The notes under the pieces: model-generated
Told to the model about the DNA's origin: nothing
Database searches by the model: none
Seen by the model: the letters and a program-made list of their open reading frames with translations, nothing else
NCBI GenBank assembly: GCA_021613535.1
Contig: CP075497.1
Location: 11,284,001 to 11,348,000, forward strand
DNA length: 64,000 nucleotides
Direction of reading: 5' to 3'
Source: Adineta vaga
Taxonomy: Eukaryota > Rotifera
Shown: positions 26,652-37,800 of the stretch, piece after piece
Layout: each line of letters starts with the position of its first letter
Numbering within the stretch: the first letter of the stretch is position 1
Made by a program: the position numbers and the translations under genes

Positions 26652-27295
26652 TCATGATAGATGAATTTTCTTTTTCTTTCGATCACAATAAATATCGAAA
26701 AGTGTACGAGATTGACGAATATTAAATGAGACATTTTCAAGTAGAGATTTTCTTTGTAGATAAATATCTTTAAATGTTAATAAACGATGTGTACTTTTCC
26801 GAGATGATAAAGATGAATCAACGAATGATTTATGTATAGGAATTGTATTGTTTAATGAAGACATGACACGAGTTATTAAATCTTCAATAAGCAAATAAAG
26901 AAATCATCATTCGAATAGTCAAGATTATATCTTAATCTGATTGACCTACGTGTTGAACTCGTATCTTTATGATTAATTTGTTGATATTTCCACTGATTTC
27001 TTTTAGTTATTGCAATCTTGCGTGAGGATAATTGATTAGAACATTGTTTGTTTTTGAATCGCTTTCTCATTGATTCGAATGACAACGAACAAGACTCATT
27101 TTCATCGATTTGACAATCTTTATTATTATTAATTGTTTGAAAGTTTTCATCAAATGAATCTGATCGAGATTGATTTTGACAAGATTGCTTATCGAAATCT
27201 AATGGCGATAAGTAAGAATCGATTGGAAATTTCGTTTTTCCATCAAGTAAAAAACAATGTTGAGAAAGATATGGGTAATTAGAAGATGGTGACAT
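26652..27295 (-). CDS. hypothetical Ser/Asn/Lys-rich protein, two-exon model
   Basis: ATG at 27295 opens MSPSSNYPYLSQHCF, followed by a polar basic sequence. The frame reaches a stop near 26876 unless a small intron is removed. A donor GTAGGT near 26952 and an acceptor ending TTGAAG near 26883 would remove about 70 bases, a normal size for this genome. The reading then continues LITRVMSSLNN down to a stop at 26652. Composition (Ser, Asn, Lys, Arg) and the KRF/KRN clusters suggest a nuclear or disordered protein. No domain is recognised. A non-coding origin is possible. Confidence 0.35.
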
Positions 27296-28596
27296 AGAGA
27301 AAATGAAGAAATAAAAAGAGAACAATTGTTTAAATGAGCGGCAAAAGGAAATAATAAATTTTAGAATTTTGAGATCGATCAAGGTCAAAGCTTTGACGAA
27401 GAAAAACACATTTAGTTTTGTACGAAATAGTTAATCGATCCTGTAGGCAATTTGAAATAACAAATTTTACCGTTAAATAATATTTATCAACGGAAGAATA
27501 AATAAAACAACGAAAAATCATACAATTGTTCGGATAGCATGACTGTGTTATCAATTACAGATATGGCAAAGTAATAATTTTCGAAGCCGAGAAAGAAGGA
27601 GTGGTCTTGTCATTTTGATTACAAAGTTGTTTAGTTTAGTTTAGAAAAGTCAATTGCTGTACTGATTCATCCTCATGATATAATGCATTTACCATCGAAA
27701 AATGACCTTGAGAGATGATTTATCTGTCAATTGATCTTACACATTGTCTATAATGTTTTTTTTATATAATAATATACAATTGAATAAAAGTATTTACGGA
27801 ATGGAAAATGTAAAGGAAAATCTTAAAATTCTATTCGCATGATGAGAAAGAAATCTATCGTTAAAACTAAGAATAGTTTCTAACGTTTAAGATTATAATT
27901 ATCAATAACCTATAATTTCTTGTCAATGTGTTTTGTTTCTGTTTCGAAAGAAAACAAACCTTCTAGGAAGGACATTGGTAAAGATTCCTAATCGGATTAG
28001 ATGATAAAACTTTGTCAATGAGATTCTTTTCTCTTTCTTTCTCTAATTGAGATGTTAATGTAATTAACAATGCATTTAACTATAGATGTCAACAATCATC
28101 TTAGTTTTCCGAATCTAAATAAGATAATAACTCTCATGTCATATGAGTAATTTGTTGAAAGAAAAGAATATTTTTCGGATAGATCATTCAGTTATTTTAT
28201 GATAGTACCCAACGCATAACATAGAATGACCTGAGTAGAATATTTTACACTTTATGAGTATTGTTATTTGTATCAGGGAAAAACAGAATGAAGTAAATGC
28301 CGAAATTTTGACCTATTTTGATTGAAAAATGCTTATCTATATGCTAGTAATCAACTATCTATTGTATTTTTTACATTCGTATTTGAAGAGAAGTATCAAT
28401 GTAGAATACGTAATCACGTTTTAGTTTTACATTCCTTTACATAGTTTAAAAAAAGAACATTTTATTGAAAAGAGAACACTGAGTATCGAAATAAACATTT
28501 ATTAAAAACAAAAAAGTTTACTAGAAATTCTCTGTACAAATGTAAATGTTACAACATTATATGATTGAATATTTAAAAGAAAAAAACAATCATTTC
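27296..28596. other. intergenic, AT-rich
   Basis: No gene, repeat or RNA element is recognisable. It ends in the 3' UTR of the P450 gene, where A-rich polyadenylation-like sequence occurs around 28490-28590. Confidence 0.5.
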
Positions 28597-30171
28597 TCAC
28601 CGTCGTTTTGTAATCTTACTAAATAATCCAAATTTTGGTCGCATAATTATTCGAAGATCCATTGCGACTTCTTGATTTTTTGGTTCAAGTTCAACATTAC
28701 ATCGTTGTACGAACATTGCTATGATAACTTTCGCTTCGATCAAAGCAAAATTTTGACCAATACAATTTCGTGCTCCTGAAGCAAATGGTAAATAACAATA
28801 TGGATGTGCTAATTTTGGTTTAAGACCTGTCTTTGGATCACGCATCCATCGTGTATAATCAAATTCAAGTGGTCTTGGCCAATATCTTTCATCTCGATGA
28901 ATTAAATAACTATTGATGAGAACAGTTGTATCGAGAGGAATATATAATTCATGATTATGACTTTTAATTTTATGTTCCTGTACACATTGACGAACAAAAT
29001 ATGGTATTGGTGGATATAAACGTAATGTTTCATAGATAACAGATTCACATATATTTAAATTACTTAAGTTTTCATATGTTGGCATCATATTATCTGGTAA
29101 AACTTCATCAACTTCCGTTTGACAAGCATGTAAAACATGAGGATTGGTCATTAAAATATACATAACCCATACCACTAAATCACCTGTTGATTGATGACCA
29201 GCAAGAACAAATGCCATTGCTTCTTGTTTGATTTCTTCATCTGTAAAATGTTCACCTTGATTATCAACAGCTTGAAGAAGTAAATCAAGTATGTCAGCAT
29301 TTTGACATAAGTTTTTTGTTCGACCTTGTTTTCGATCATTGATGATTTGTTCAACGAAATGTAAAGCTTTTTCACAACCACGATCAACTATATCTTTTCC
29401 CCAAAAAGGTAATCGAGAAAAAAGAGGTATCTGATCAATTAATAATAATGAACGATTTACAATCGCATCTAATGCTGAAATAAATGCTTCGGATACAATT
29501 TCTCTTGCATCGACAATTGTTTCAAAACTTTCACCAAATGCACTTGATGCAATGATTGTTAATGCAAGAAGACTCAATTCTTTTTCTAAATTAATAATTT
29601 TTTCAGATGATGTAAGAAGAATATCAATAGTTCGGGCTGTTCGATCTGTCATGATTGATACCATTGAACGAAGATTTTCAAAATTAAAACCTGGATTCAG
29701 CATTTTTCTTGCTCGAGTATGTTCATATCCATTACTAATTAAAAGATTATGCAAACCAATCAATGGTTTCAAACGACAAGTAAGATCGGTTGGTTTTTGA
29801 TAATACTGTGAATGTGCTCGACCAAGTATATCGCCAATTAAATCAGCATCTTGAATAACAAGACGAGGATAGATACCAAGACCAAATACAAATACTAAAC
29901 CATGTTTTTTACAAAGTTCTTCATGAAAATTCATGATTTTATTTTGCTTGCTATATTGATATAATTGTGGAATTTGACCTATTATTGGTATAAAAGGTTC
30001 ACTCGGAATACCTTGAGCTCGTAGAATATCATAAATACGTTTTCCTGGACGAATCAATTTCCAATAGATAAGAAACAACGAAAAACAAATGACAGTCGAA
30101 GATGTGCATAAAAATTCAAGAAACATCGGAATGTTTAAAATGAATACGATGTTTAAAAATGCTTTGTACAC
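28597..30171 (-). CDS. cytochrome P450 monooxygenase, intronless
   Basis: A complete 524-residue frame in one exon, the usual length for a microsomal P450. The N-terminus has a hydrophobic anchor (TVICFSLFLIYW) followed by a Pro-containing hinge before the globular domain, so it should sit on the ER facing the cytosol. The I-helix oxygen-activation motif is AGHQST, the K-helix is ETLR, the PERF-like region is near EFDYTRW, and the heme loop is FASGARNCIGQNFAL with the axial Cys. These fit P450 clans 3/4, which oxidise lipids and xenobiotics; the substrate cannot be told. The start could also be the Met about 16 codons downstream (MFLEFLC). It is odd that no intron interrupts it while most neighbours have several. 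This is compatible with a retrocopy or an intron-poor lineage-specific family, and there is no poly-A scar I can prove. Confidence 0.95.
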   Translation of the reverse strand: MYKAFLNIVFILNIPMFLEFLCTSSTVICFSLFLIYWKLIRPGKRIYDILRAQGIPSEPFIPIIGQIPQLYQYSKQNKIMNFHEELCKKHGLVFVFGLGIYPRLVIQDADLIGDILGRAHSQYYQKPTDLTCRLKPLIGLHNLLISNGYEHTRARKMLNPGFNFENLRSMVSIMTDRTARTIDILLTSSEKIINLEKELSLLALTIIASSAFGESFETIVDAREIVSEAFISALDAIVNRSLLLIDQIPLFSRLPFWGKDIVDRGCEKALHFVEQIINDRKQGRTKNLCQNADILDLLLQAVDNQGEHFTDEEIKQEAMAFVLAGHQSTGDLVVWVMYILMTNPHVLHACQTEVDEVLPDNMMPTYENLSNLNICESVIYETLRLYPPIPYFVRQCVQEHKIKSHNHELYIPLDTTVLINSYLIHRDERYWPRPLEFDYTRWMRDPKTGLKPKLAHPYCYLPFASGARNCIGQNFALIEAKVIIAMFVQRCNVELEPKNQEVAMDLRIIMRPKFGLFSKITKRR

Positions 30172-31636
30172 GTCTATAAAGATATCTCTCTCTCTATATA
30201 TATATATAACGTACGTACATCTATATATATATATTTTTCCTCTTTTTTATGAGAGAAAGAAAGAAAAAAAGTTATTTTGTTTACCTACTATACAGCCATT
30301 GATAATATATGTCCTTGGTATTCAACAAGTTACACGCATTTCTCGAGTACATTTTTAGCTGATTAATTTGTTTCCATGAGATTTTTCTATAACGAAATCT
30401 GTACAAATTTTCGCTCTCACTACGTACGATTGATAGTTTATTTAGGATCAATCTCATTGTAACACAATGCTTATGTTGTCAAATGAATAATATTTGTTTG
30501 CTTGTTTTTGTGTCACAAAGACTAAGTTGACATTCTAAGCTACTCAATCTCAATATATTCGATTTTGATGAATAAATAGTATTCAACAATTCCTCTTTTT
30601 GGTATAGTCTTGACTATTTTCATATTTATAAATGAAAATATCTTATTTTTTTGTCATGACTTTCAATGTAATCATCGGGTACTTCTGAACTATTTAAAAT
30701 AGTACGTCAATACGAGATAAAAGTCCACTTTTCTTTTACTAATGAGAAAAATATATAATAATCATGCCGAAAGAAGTTCTTTTAATATTATAAAAAAAAA
30801 CTTCTTTTTTACTCCGTCTGAGAGAAATGTTTTTTAATAATACATAGAATGTTACTTATTTTGGCAGAATCATATTTATTCGTCGAAAGAATAAAAAAAT
30901 CATAAAAGTTTTCATGTCACATGAATAACAAATCAACACTAGAATAATAAAATAGAATGGTCTCTAGAGAAAAAAATAATTCGAAGTATATTTACCTAAA
31001 TTGTTTGGTTTTTCAGGAAAAAAAGGAAGTTCTGTTATTTATCTTTACAAGTAAATTTGCTGGATGTCTGACTTAACATAAATCACAGTATGTTTTTCTT
31101 TTTTCTCGTGTAACAAACTGCGTATTAGGAAAAGGGCTTTTATTTTTTTTATGTCTCTTCATATGCGAGAAGCAAAGATAAGAATATACTATATTGACTC
31201 GGTGAATGAGTAAATCAATTCGACATTGGGTTTTTTTCGCCTCTTACGAAATAATCATTATGTATTTCGTGACCTTGTAAACATTTACTTCACCTTTCAA
31301 TATTCGTATTGTAGTGTGAAATTATGTAAAACCATGATCAAAAAATATGTATTTTCTCGATCGATTTTTCTGAATGTTAGAATATTTATTAAAACAAATA
31401 TTCGCAGTAGAAATGAACGGAATGATAATTATTTTCTATGATCACACCTATTTAATAACACAGAGAATTTATCGTGATATTGGTATGTATGATGATTGTT
31501 ATTTAATAGAAATAGCAATTAGTTAATTAGTATGATATTTACTTCATAATAGTGAACAAATACATAGCTATTTCTTTTCCATTTATTAGGTTTTCAATAA
31601 AAAGCGGAAATTAATTATAAATATGAAGACACACCC
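30172..31636. other. intergenic, AT-rich
   Basis: This contains TA/TC microsatellites at about 30183-30240 immediately upstream of the P450 start, probably in its promoter, then AT-rich sequence. No gene is supported. Confidence 0.5.
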
Positions 31637-32178
31637 TCAAAAGATTTGAAAACCTGGAAAAAAAGAGAAATAACCTGGAGTCATGTTAATTTCTTGGATA
31701 TCTAAGAATATATGCGTGAAGTATTTGAATAAGAGAATTGTTTTAAAAGTAATTCCATTTAGACGAGCAATGGTTTCTTGCGTATTTTTCATATAGAATT
31801 TCGATTCTGATATATCAACAACGAGAGTTATTTGTATTTTCGTATAACGAAAAGGTTCATTTTCTTCGGAATGTAAATGTGTTGTTAATGTTGGTGACGA
31901 AAGTCCACTAAATGAAGGATCCTCATCATCATCATTCTTCATATTTCCTGTTCACTTCAAAACTTTCGCCATTTCAGTATATGTTGATGAATCGATCACC
32001 AACGTTTGACTGGGAGTGAAGAGAATTGAGAAAATTTATTGGATGGTCTTGTCAAATTGAATTGTGTGCTAATATGATGTTGCGAAAGGTGAGGAGAAAC
32101 AGAAGTTCTAATGGTATCACATGAGAAACCTGTACTAATAAAATGGTAGATTAAAGTAAGTGATTGTTTATCAAGCAT
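31637..32178 (-). CDS. hypothetical protein, two-exon model
   Basis: ATG at 32178 (MLDKQSLTLIYHF) reads open to 32004. A 56-base intron with a weak GTTGGT donor and an AACAG acceptor (32003-31948) connects in phase 1 to a second frame starting NMKNDDDEDPSFSGLSS and stopping at 31637. Intron size fits the genome. No domain is recognised; the second exon mixes polar and hydrophobic stretches (GITFKTILLFKYFTHIF). The surrounding 30-37 kb region is gene-poor and repeat-bearing, so this may be a decaying gene or chance. Confidence 0.28.
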
Positions 32179-34137
32179 AGTGAATATAGGTTTTTCTTGA
32201 GGGTGTGGATTTCTTTTACATTCTCATTCATATTGACCCACACCCGAAATTATTCGACAAAACAAAATGAACCAATGAAGAACAGAAACAACTTTTCATT
32301 TTATTTCACGGTTTTTTTTAAAAGGAACCAACCATAACTGTTTTAGATTAACGTATTCGAAATAGTAATGTATTTTATGTGTAAAAGAACAACGAGAATA
32401 TGTATCAATTATTGGTAAAGCAGTAAAATCACCAAAAACAACCAATATATAATTGATATAAATCAAACAAACTTCTAAGATTTGAATGTCAAAGATTGTC
32501 GATGAATAAAACTTCATATATGATCAGTTGTATTCTCGAATTATTCATAATTATGAAAATTGCAGAGAGGAAAATATAATCTTAACTGAACATCATTGTT
32601 GATTTAAAATATTGATGAAAACGAACAAAAGGGCATATTGTATATGTTAAGCCTAATACAATCGAGATTTCTTTCTGGATATATAGTAGATATGTTGATA
32701 GTCGCTCGAACAGTTTATTCGAAAGTATTGGAGACTAATATCACATATTTTATTTCTTACTAGAGACTTCGTTGTTTTCTTAAATCTAATCAAACTAATA
32801 TTCAATCTTCAGTGGATTGAAGATTTTCATGTAATATTAAACAGCACAAAGAACTTGAAAATATTTCGAAAAGAAAAACAAGAATGCAAAATTTATGCGG
32901 TCTTTATTGACTTCACATTTTTTGAAGAAATCAAACAAAATCGTAAGATAAATTCTGTTAAGTTTCTTTCGCGAAAAGATTTTATATTCACATTTCTTCA
33001 TAAAATGTGTAAATTGTCTATATTCAGAATTCAATAACAAAAACTTCTTGATTTTTGCCTAATATTTCTTTCAATGAACCAATCATATTTTTTATTGCAG
33101 ATAGTTTTGTTGTAAAATAATGAAAAAGAGAAGAACAATGATTAAAACTCTTTTGTTACTGCTGCCGTCATCCCTTCAACGTACTACATATCTCATCTTG
33201 AATATGAATCTACTTTTGAAAAAGATTTGATTTCTCGGTACGAGCAACCTTTGAATTTGAACAGAAGAGATTTTACGGAAATTTTTTCGCACTGGCGATT
33301 CTCCATCGCAAACAATAAGAGGGTGTGGGTGTGACGATTTTTTTCTCTCGGTTATCCTCTTCAAAAACTACATCATTTGATAGATAATTAAATTCTAAAT
33401 CCAACACATCCATTCTTACACACAGCACAAGTTCTCAAGCGAATCCGGGCAAGAAATACAAAAGTTTTAAGTCCAAAAAATGGGTGAAAACGCCGATTTT
33501 TCGTCGAGAACTTCAGTTTTTGGACGGTTACTCCTATTAAAATTGGCATCATTCGATTGAGAATTCAATTCTGCATCCAACACAACCTTTTCGAAGACCA
33601 GCACAAGTTTACAGGCGAATCCTGACAAAAAGTACTCGAATATGGTGCTAACTTTACCTACGTCTCTACATTGACGGTGAAATACTATTGTATATCGCAG
33701 TTAGTGATCCAAAATTGATTCTGTTAAGAATCATCGTTCATCAAAACCCATTGATTCATTTTGATGGATCAGTTGGAAAAGCACGTTATGACAATTAACA
33801 TAATAATGAATTGTCGCGTCTCTTGCACAAACACATATCTTCTCAATTCTATGAGGGAGAAAAAAACGAAAACTTTAGAATATCTCCTTCGATACAAACT
33901 TCTCATATGAGTGAGAAAAACTATGAAAATACCAGCATAGTGAAATATCGAATGATTTTCTTCCTTTTTTTTACTCAATTATTAAAACGTCAAGTTATCC
34001 CGAAAAAATAAATCTTATTTTTAACTTTGATAAAACTATGATAATCGTTTTGTTTTTTTTATTTTTTTCCAGATTAGCCTTGAATGTCATATATATTGAA
34101 AGAAAACAAGATCTGATTCTTAAAGAAATTTTTTTTG
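32179..34137. other. gene-poor region with degenerate repeats
   Basis: No gene is supported. Several GGGTGTGG-like motifs occur in both orientations (31630, 32200, 32233, 33321), and a two-copy degenerate tandem repeat lies at 33349-33700 (listed separately). The rest is AT-rich. Confidence 0.45.
33349..33700. repeat. two degenerate tandem copies of a ~176-bp unit
   Basis: The units start at about 33349 (CGGTTATCCTCTTCAAAAAC) and 33525 (CGGTTACTCCTATTAAAATT). Matching landmarks follow at the same spacing: CATCATTTGATAG / CATCATTCGATTG, CCAACACATCC / CCAACACAACC, CAGCACAAGTTCTCAAGCGAA / CAGCACAAGTTTACAGGCGAA. Identity is roughly three quarters by eye. Similarity also extends upstream of the first unit (ACGATTTTT near 33332 versus CCGATTTTT near 33492), so a third, more decayed copy may precede it. 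Confidence 0.7.
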
Positions 34138-35057
34138 TTAAACTTTAGTCGATAAAATACAAATTGCTTGAGACACCATTATTTGAAGATGATTGATAAA
34201 ACAGTTACGTTGTATTTCAGCAAAACGCATGGAAATGAGTAAAGGTATTTTAACAATTATTCTTATATTATAATCTATATGATATTGATTAATAAAATGT
34301 TCCAAATTAAAACATCCCACTTGTGAAAGCAATGCTTGTGAAATTAATGAAGATTCAACTAACCAACGAAGAATGTTAAAAATTGTTATTTGAGAAATAA
34401 TATTAAATAATGTTAATGATAACCGTGTAGATAAGAAAATAATCATTAGATAAATTATTGTAAATTTTATTTATTTTTTTAATATAAAAATTAATGATGA
34501 ATATACATCTAAATCTATTCTAGTCGATTACGTATATTAGAAAATATTGATAAGAAAAATATTGGCATCGATAAGCTTGTGAAAAATACGATTCAATAAC
34601 ATATATCACAAAGATATAACTAGCAAATCGATATTTCATGTTCAATATACATAACATTGAATTATAGTCAGGTAATGATGAATGATTCAATAGTAAAACA
34701 TTTGTTTGTTCAATATGTGCCATTCGATTCATAAGAATTAGATAATTTTTCTCAAAGTGATTATGTTGAATAATGATTTATGTACGAAAGAAAGGTCATC
34801 CTATATAGAAAAATATCATGTTCGTCTATTCTTTTTTTTAGAAATGGATGGAATATGAGTGCATAAACAATGAAGAAAAAGAATAGATGATTTATAGTCA
34901 AAATTGTTGGTATGGAGAATAATAGACAATAACCATTAGAATGATTGCGATGATAAAGAAAGCACGATGTAAAAAGTACACCTTTGATATAATTCATATT
35001 TTCATGTAAATACTTGACACTATGGTCTTCTTGAATTGTTTCTGAATTCAAAATCAC
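34138..35057 (-). pseudogene. possible decayed multi-pass membrane protein
   Basis: Three consecutive minus-strand frames (35057-34761, 34732-34520, 34446-34138) are all rich in Phe/Ile/Leu and each holds membrane-helix-like stretches (LLFSIPTILTINHLFFFFIVYALIF; YRFASYIFVIYVIESYF). The first two can be bridged by a GTACAT...TTTGAG intron, but no acceptor connects to the third, and the first has no convincing upstream exon. It may be a degenerate receptor of the kind found intact at 37.8 and 46.8 kb; this is a guess. AT-rich DNA can yield hydrophobic frames by chance. Confidence 0.22.
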
Positions 35058-35748
35058 AAGTCACGAGCATTTTTTTCCACATAACCCTGGGTATACGGGT
35101 CTAAAGCAAACATTTGGTTCTATTCAATAACCGACAGTCATTGTTATATATCCAGACGGTGCAACACACAATTGTTCACGATTTTTATCATTTCATTTGA
35201 CCATGACCAGACATAAATCCAGTACTGTGCTCATTGACTCGCCTTAATTCATCACTAGTGATGAAAAATGTGTATACACAGTTAGATATTTTCACCTAAA
35301 TCAATTTGAAAGACTCAGGGTGTAAGGATATAAGGGTCATAGGGTCGAAAGGTATAAGACCCTTAGACTCGTACACTCTTATATCCTCACACTCACATAC
35401 TCTTACACACTTAGACCCAAAGATATGACGACTTCCGAAGTTATGAAGGACGAAGGTATGCATGTCTATATGTATATAATTATGAAGATTCGAAGACTCA
35501 TGATTTCAATCGGAAATGATATCTGTTTCTTCTTTTCTTAGTTCAGAACGAATTCAAATAGACCATTGTATGCAACTATGTGAATCAATATCTAAAAGAG
35601 GATAAACATTAATCATTCAAGTGACATCTTATCTATGACCTTAATCATAAAACTTGGTACAGGTATGTTTAATGCAGTTTTATAATATAGGAATGAAGTC
35701 AATACTACCTACGTCAATTATCTATAGATGTAAATTTTATTTTAGATG
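35058..35748. other. gene-poor stretch
   Basis: Apart from the small inverted repeat noted separately, nothing is recognisable. The left flank of the foldback element lies at its end. Confidence 0.45.
35322..35400. repeat. short imperfect inverted repeat
   Basis: GTGTAAGGATATAAG (about 35330) is mirrored by CTTATATCCTCACAC (about 35379-35393) with one mismatch. The intervening GGGTC / GACCC segments also pair partly. It is a compact hairpin-forming sequence with the appearance of simple duplicated AGGGT/ACCCT words. Confidence 0.6.
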
Positions 35749-36097
35749 AAAGTGTTGCTCTGGCAGATCAGTGTTGCCACCATTCCGCACGATTTCGTCA
35801 TCGCAACATGTATTCTCTCCGTAAGAATTTTTACCTCTTGGTAATTTGTAATAAGCAATTTATCTTCACGACTTGTGAAGCACGACATCTACACTGTCTC
35901 TACACTTTGCACTTTTCGTTTGCTTCCTCGAAAACAATAGATGTAGAGACAAGAAAAACGTCTTGCTTCGCACCTCATCTAGACAAGTTGCTTATTACAA
36001 ATTACCAAGAGGTAAAAATTCTTACGGAGAGAATACATGTTGCGATGACGAAATCGTGCGGATCGGTGGCAACACTGATCTGCCAGAGCAACACTTT
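35749..36097. repeat. foldback element: two 110-bp inverted arms around a ~129-bp spacer
   Basis: The left arm 35749-35858 (AAAGTGTTGCTCTGGCAGAT...) is the reverse complement of the right arm 35988-36097, with only two mismatches (ATTCC versus GATCC, about 35 bases in). The spacer keeps further partial complementarity (GAAGCA, GTCTCTACATC), so the original palindrome was longer. There is no transposase, no recognisable terminal motif of a known family and no clear target-site duplication. GC content is higher than the surroundings. It is probably a foldback/MITE-like element or an inverted duplication. Transcribed on either strand it would give a near-perfect long hairpin RNA. Confidence 0.9.
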
Positions 36098-37800
36098 TCT
36101 TTTTAATCAAAAAAATATCATCACTTCTCTGCATTGCGAAATTAAAGACAGTTCAACTGGAAAACGTTTGATTAATTTCTTTCTTTCTCGCATACACATG
36201 GAAAAATTGGTGAGGCTGAATTCAGTTTACTCGAATCTCTGTCGTAGATCAGTTTTGGGAAAGAACTTCGATTAGAAAATCTTACTGCATCGAAATACGG
36301 ATATATTCTTTGCGAGACTAAAGCAATAATGACAATTTCTCCTTTTGCTTTCAATTCAAAAACTATATTGTCCTATACCATTCTCTCGAACATGTAAAAT
36401 CAACTATAGGAAACTCTGTATTATAATTATTAAAATAAAGTACAGTCATCTATGAACTGTCATCAAAATCATCCTATTTAGCTTCTCTGATGTATAAGAT
36501 ATATAATCATTAAACAACACAGTATTTACCGTTCAAAGGTATTAATTCACTTATAACCAAAATAACATATTATCTCGATGAATCTCATATACACTGGTTA
36601 CAATCCACTTTTAAGCAGTTCATTTGAAAATCTACATACAATCACAATAATAAGACGACGTTATTGAATTTATATGTATTTGTTGTTCAAATGGTGTGTA
36701 AAAAATGAAGTGCTATTGACAAAATCATATGAAACGATCTACGTGTTATCCTATACATTTATAACACGTACACACTTTTAGCTGCAGGTATGAATCCTGC
36801 TACATTTATTTCGAAATGTCTTTAAAAGCTAGTGATAGTGATATAGAAATAAATTTACCATCTTACTTGAATGAAGATGGAGTATCGTTTTCTTTTTTCA
36901 TCATTTCTAGATAATTTAACTTGGTAAATTGTAAGACATTCAAAACTGGTAACCAGAGATGAATAAGAAAAGCACAGTACTAAGTAGTCAACAGTCATAT
37001 CAAATCAAAAATTACTATTCTAAAGAAAAAATGTTTTTCGAAGTGATGGATTCCAAAGTATTTTTGATAGGTTTTAGATCCGAGCAATCGCACAAATATG
37101 AGTAAGTAACAGAACGTTCGCGTTACTCAGTTCTTCATTCAATAGATTCCGTGCCGTTTCATTCTTCTCAAACACCAAGACTTGCACTTATTGCACTTAT
37201 GATACGCCTCTCAAATCAACGCCTAGTCGTTCACTGATCTCTCTAATTTCGGTCATATATACAATTTAATACAACAGTTATTCTATGTGATTGCCTTGAC
37301 AATCTTATTGGAGCTTATGGTTTACTACCAAACGTGTCGTGTTCAAAAGATATTGAAATATTTCACGGTGATATACATAACATCTGTTCGTTATTTCTTT
37401 TTAGATACCAAACAACGTTTTTCGGATGGTACAGGCATTACATTCCTTTTTTATTTATTTATTTATTAAAATGCATATCACTTTATGAATATATTGAGAT
37501 GATTTCTCTTGCAATTAATAATTGTTTCATCAGAGCAGAATTAATAACCAAATAATTGGTAGAACATTTATATTTGATGGCAACGAAGAAAAGGTACCTC
37601 GATACCTCTTTTCCATTGATTAAATCCTCAAAAGAGCGGAAAATAATCATAGAAATGCATACAAACACTAAGATGATTTAAAAATATCTATTCATATTCT
37701 TTTTCTCGAAATGCACATGTCATGATTTGAAATTACACTATCACAAAAGAAAAAAAGTCTTTGGAATATTAAAAAAAATACTAATCTCATTTAATCCGAT
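36098..37800. other. gene-poor stretch
   Basis: No supportable gene is seen between the foldback element and the stop of the receptor gene at 37801. Short frames here lack splice-compatible neighbours and family resemblance. Confidence 0.5.
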
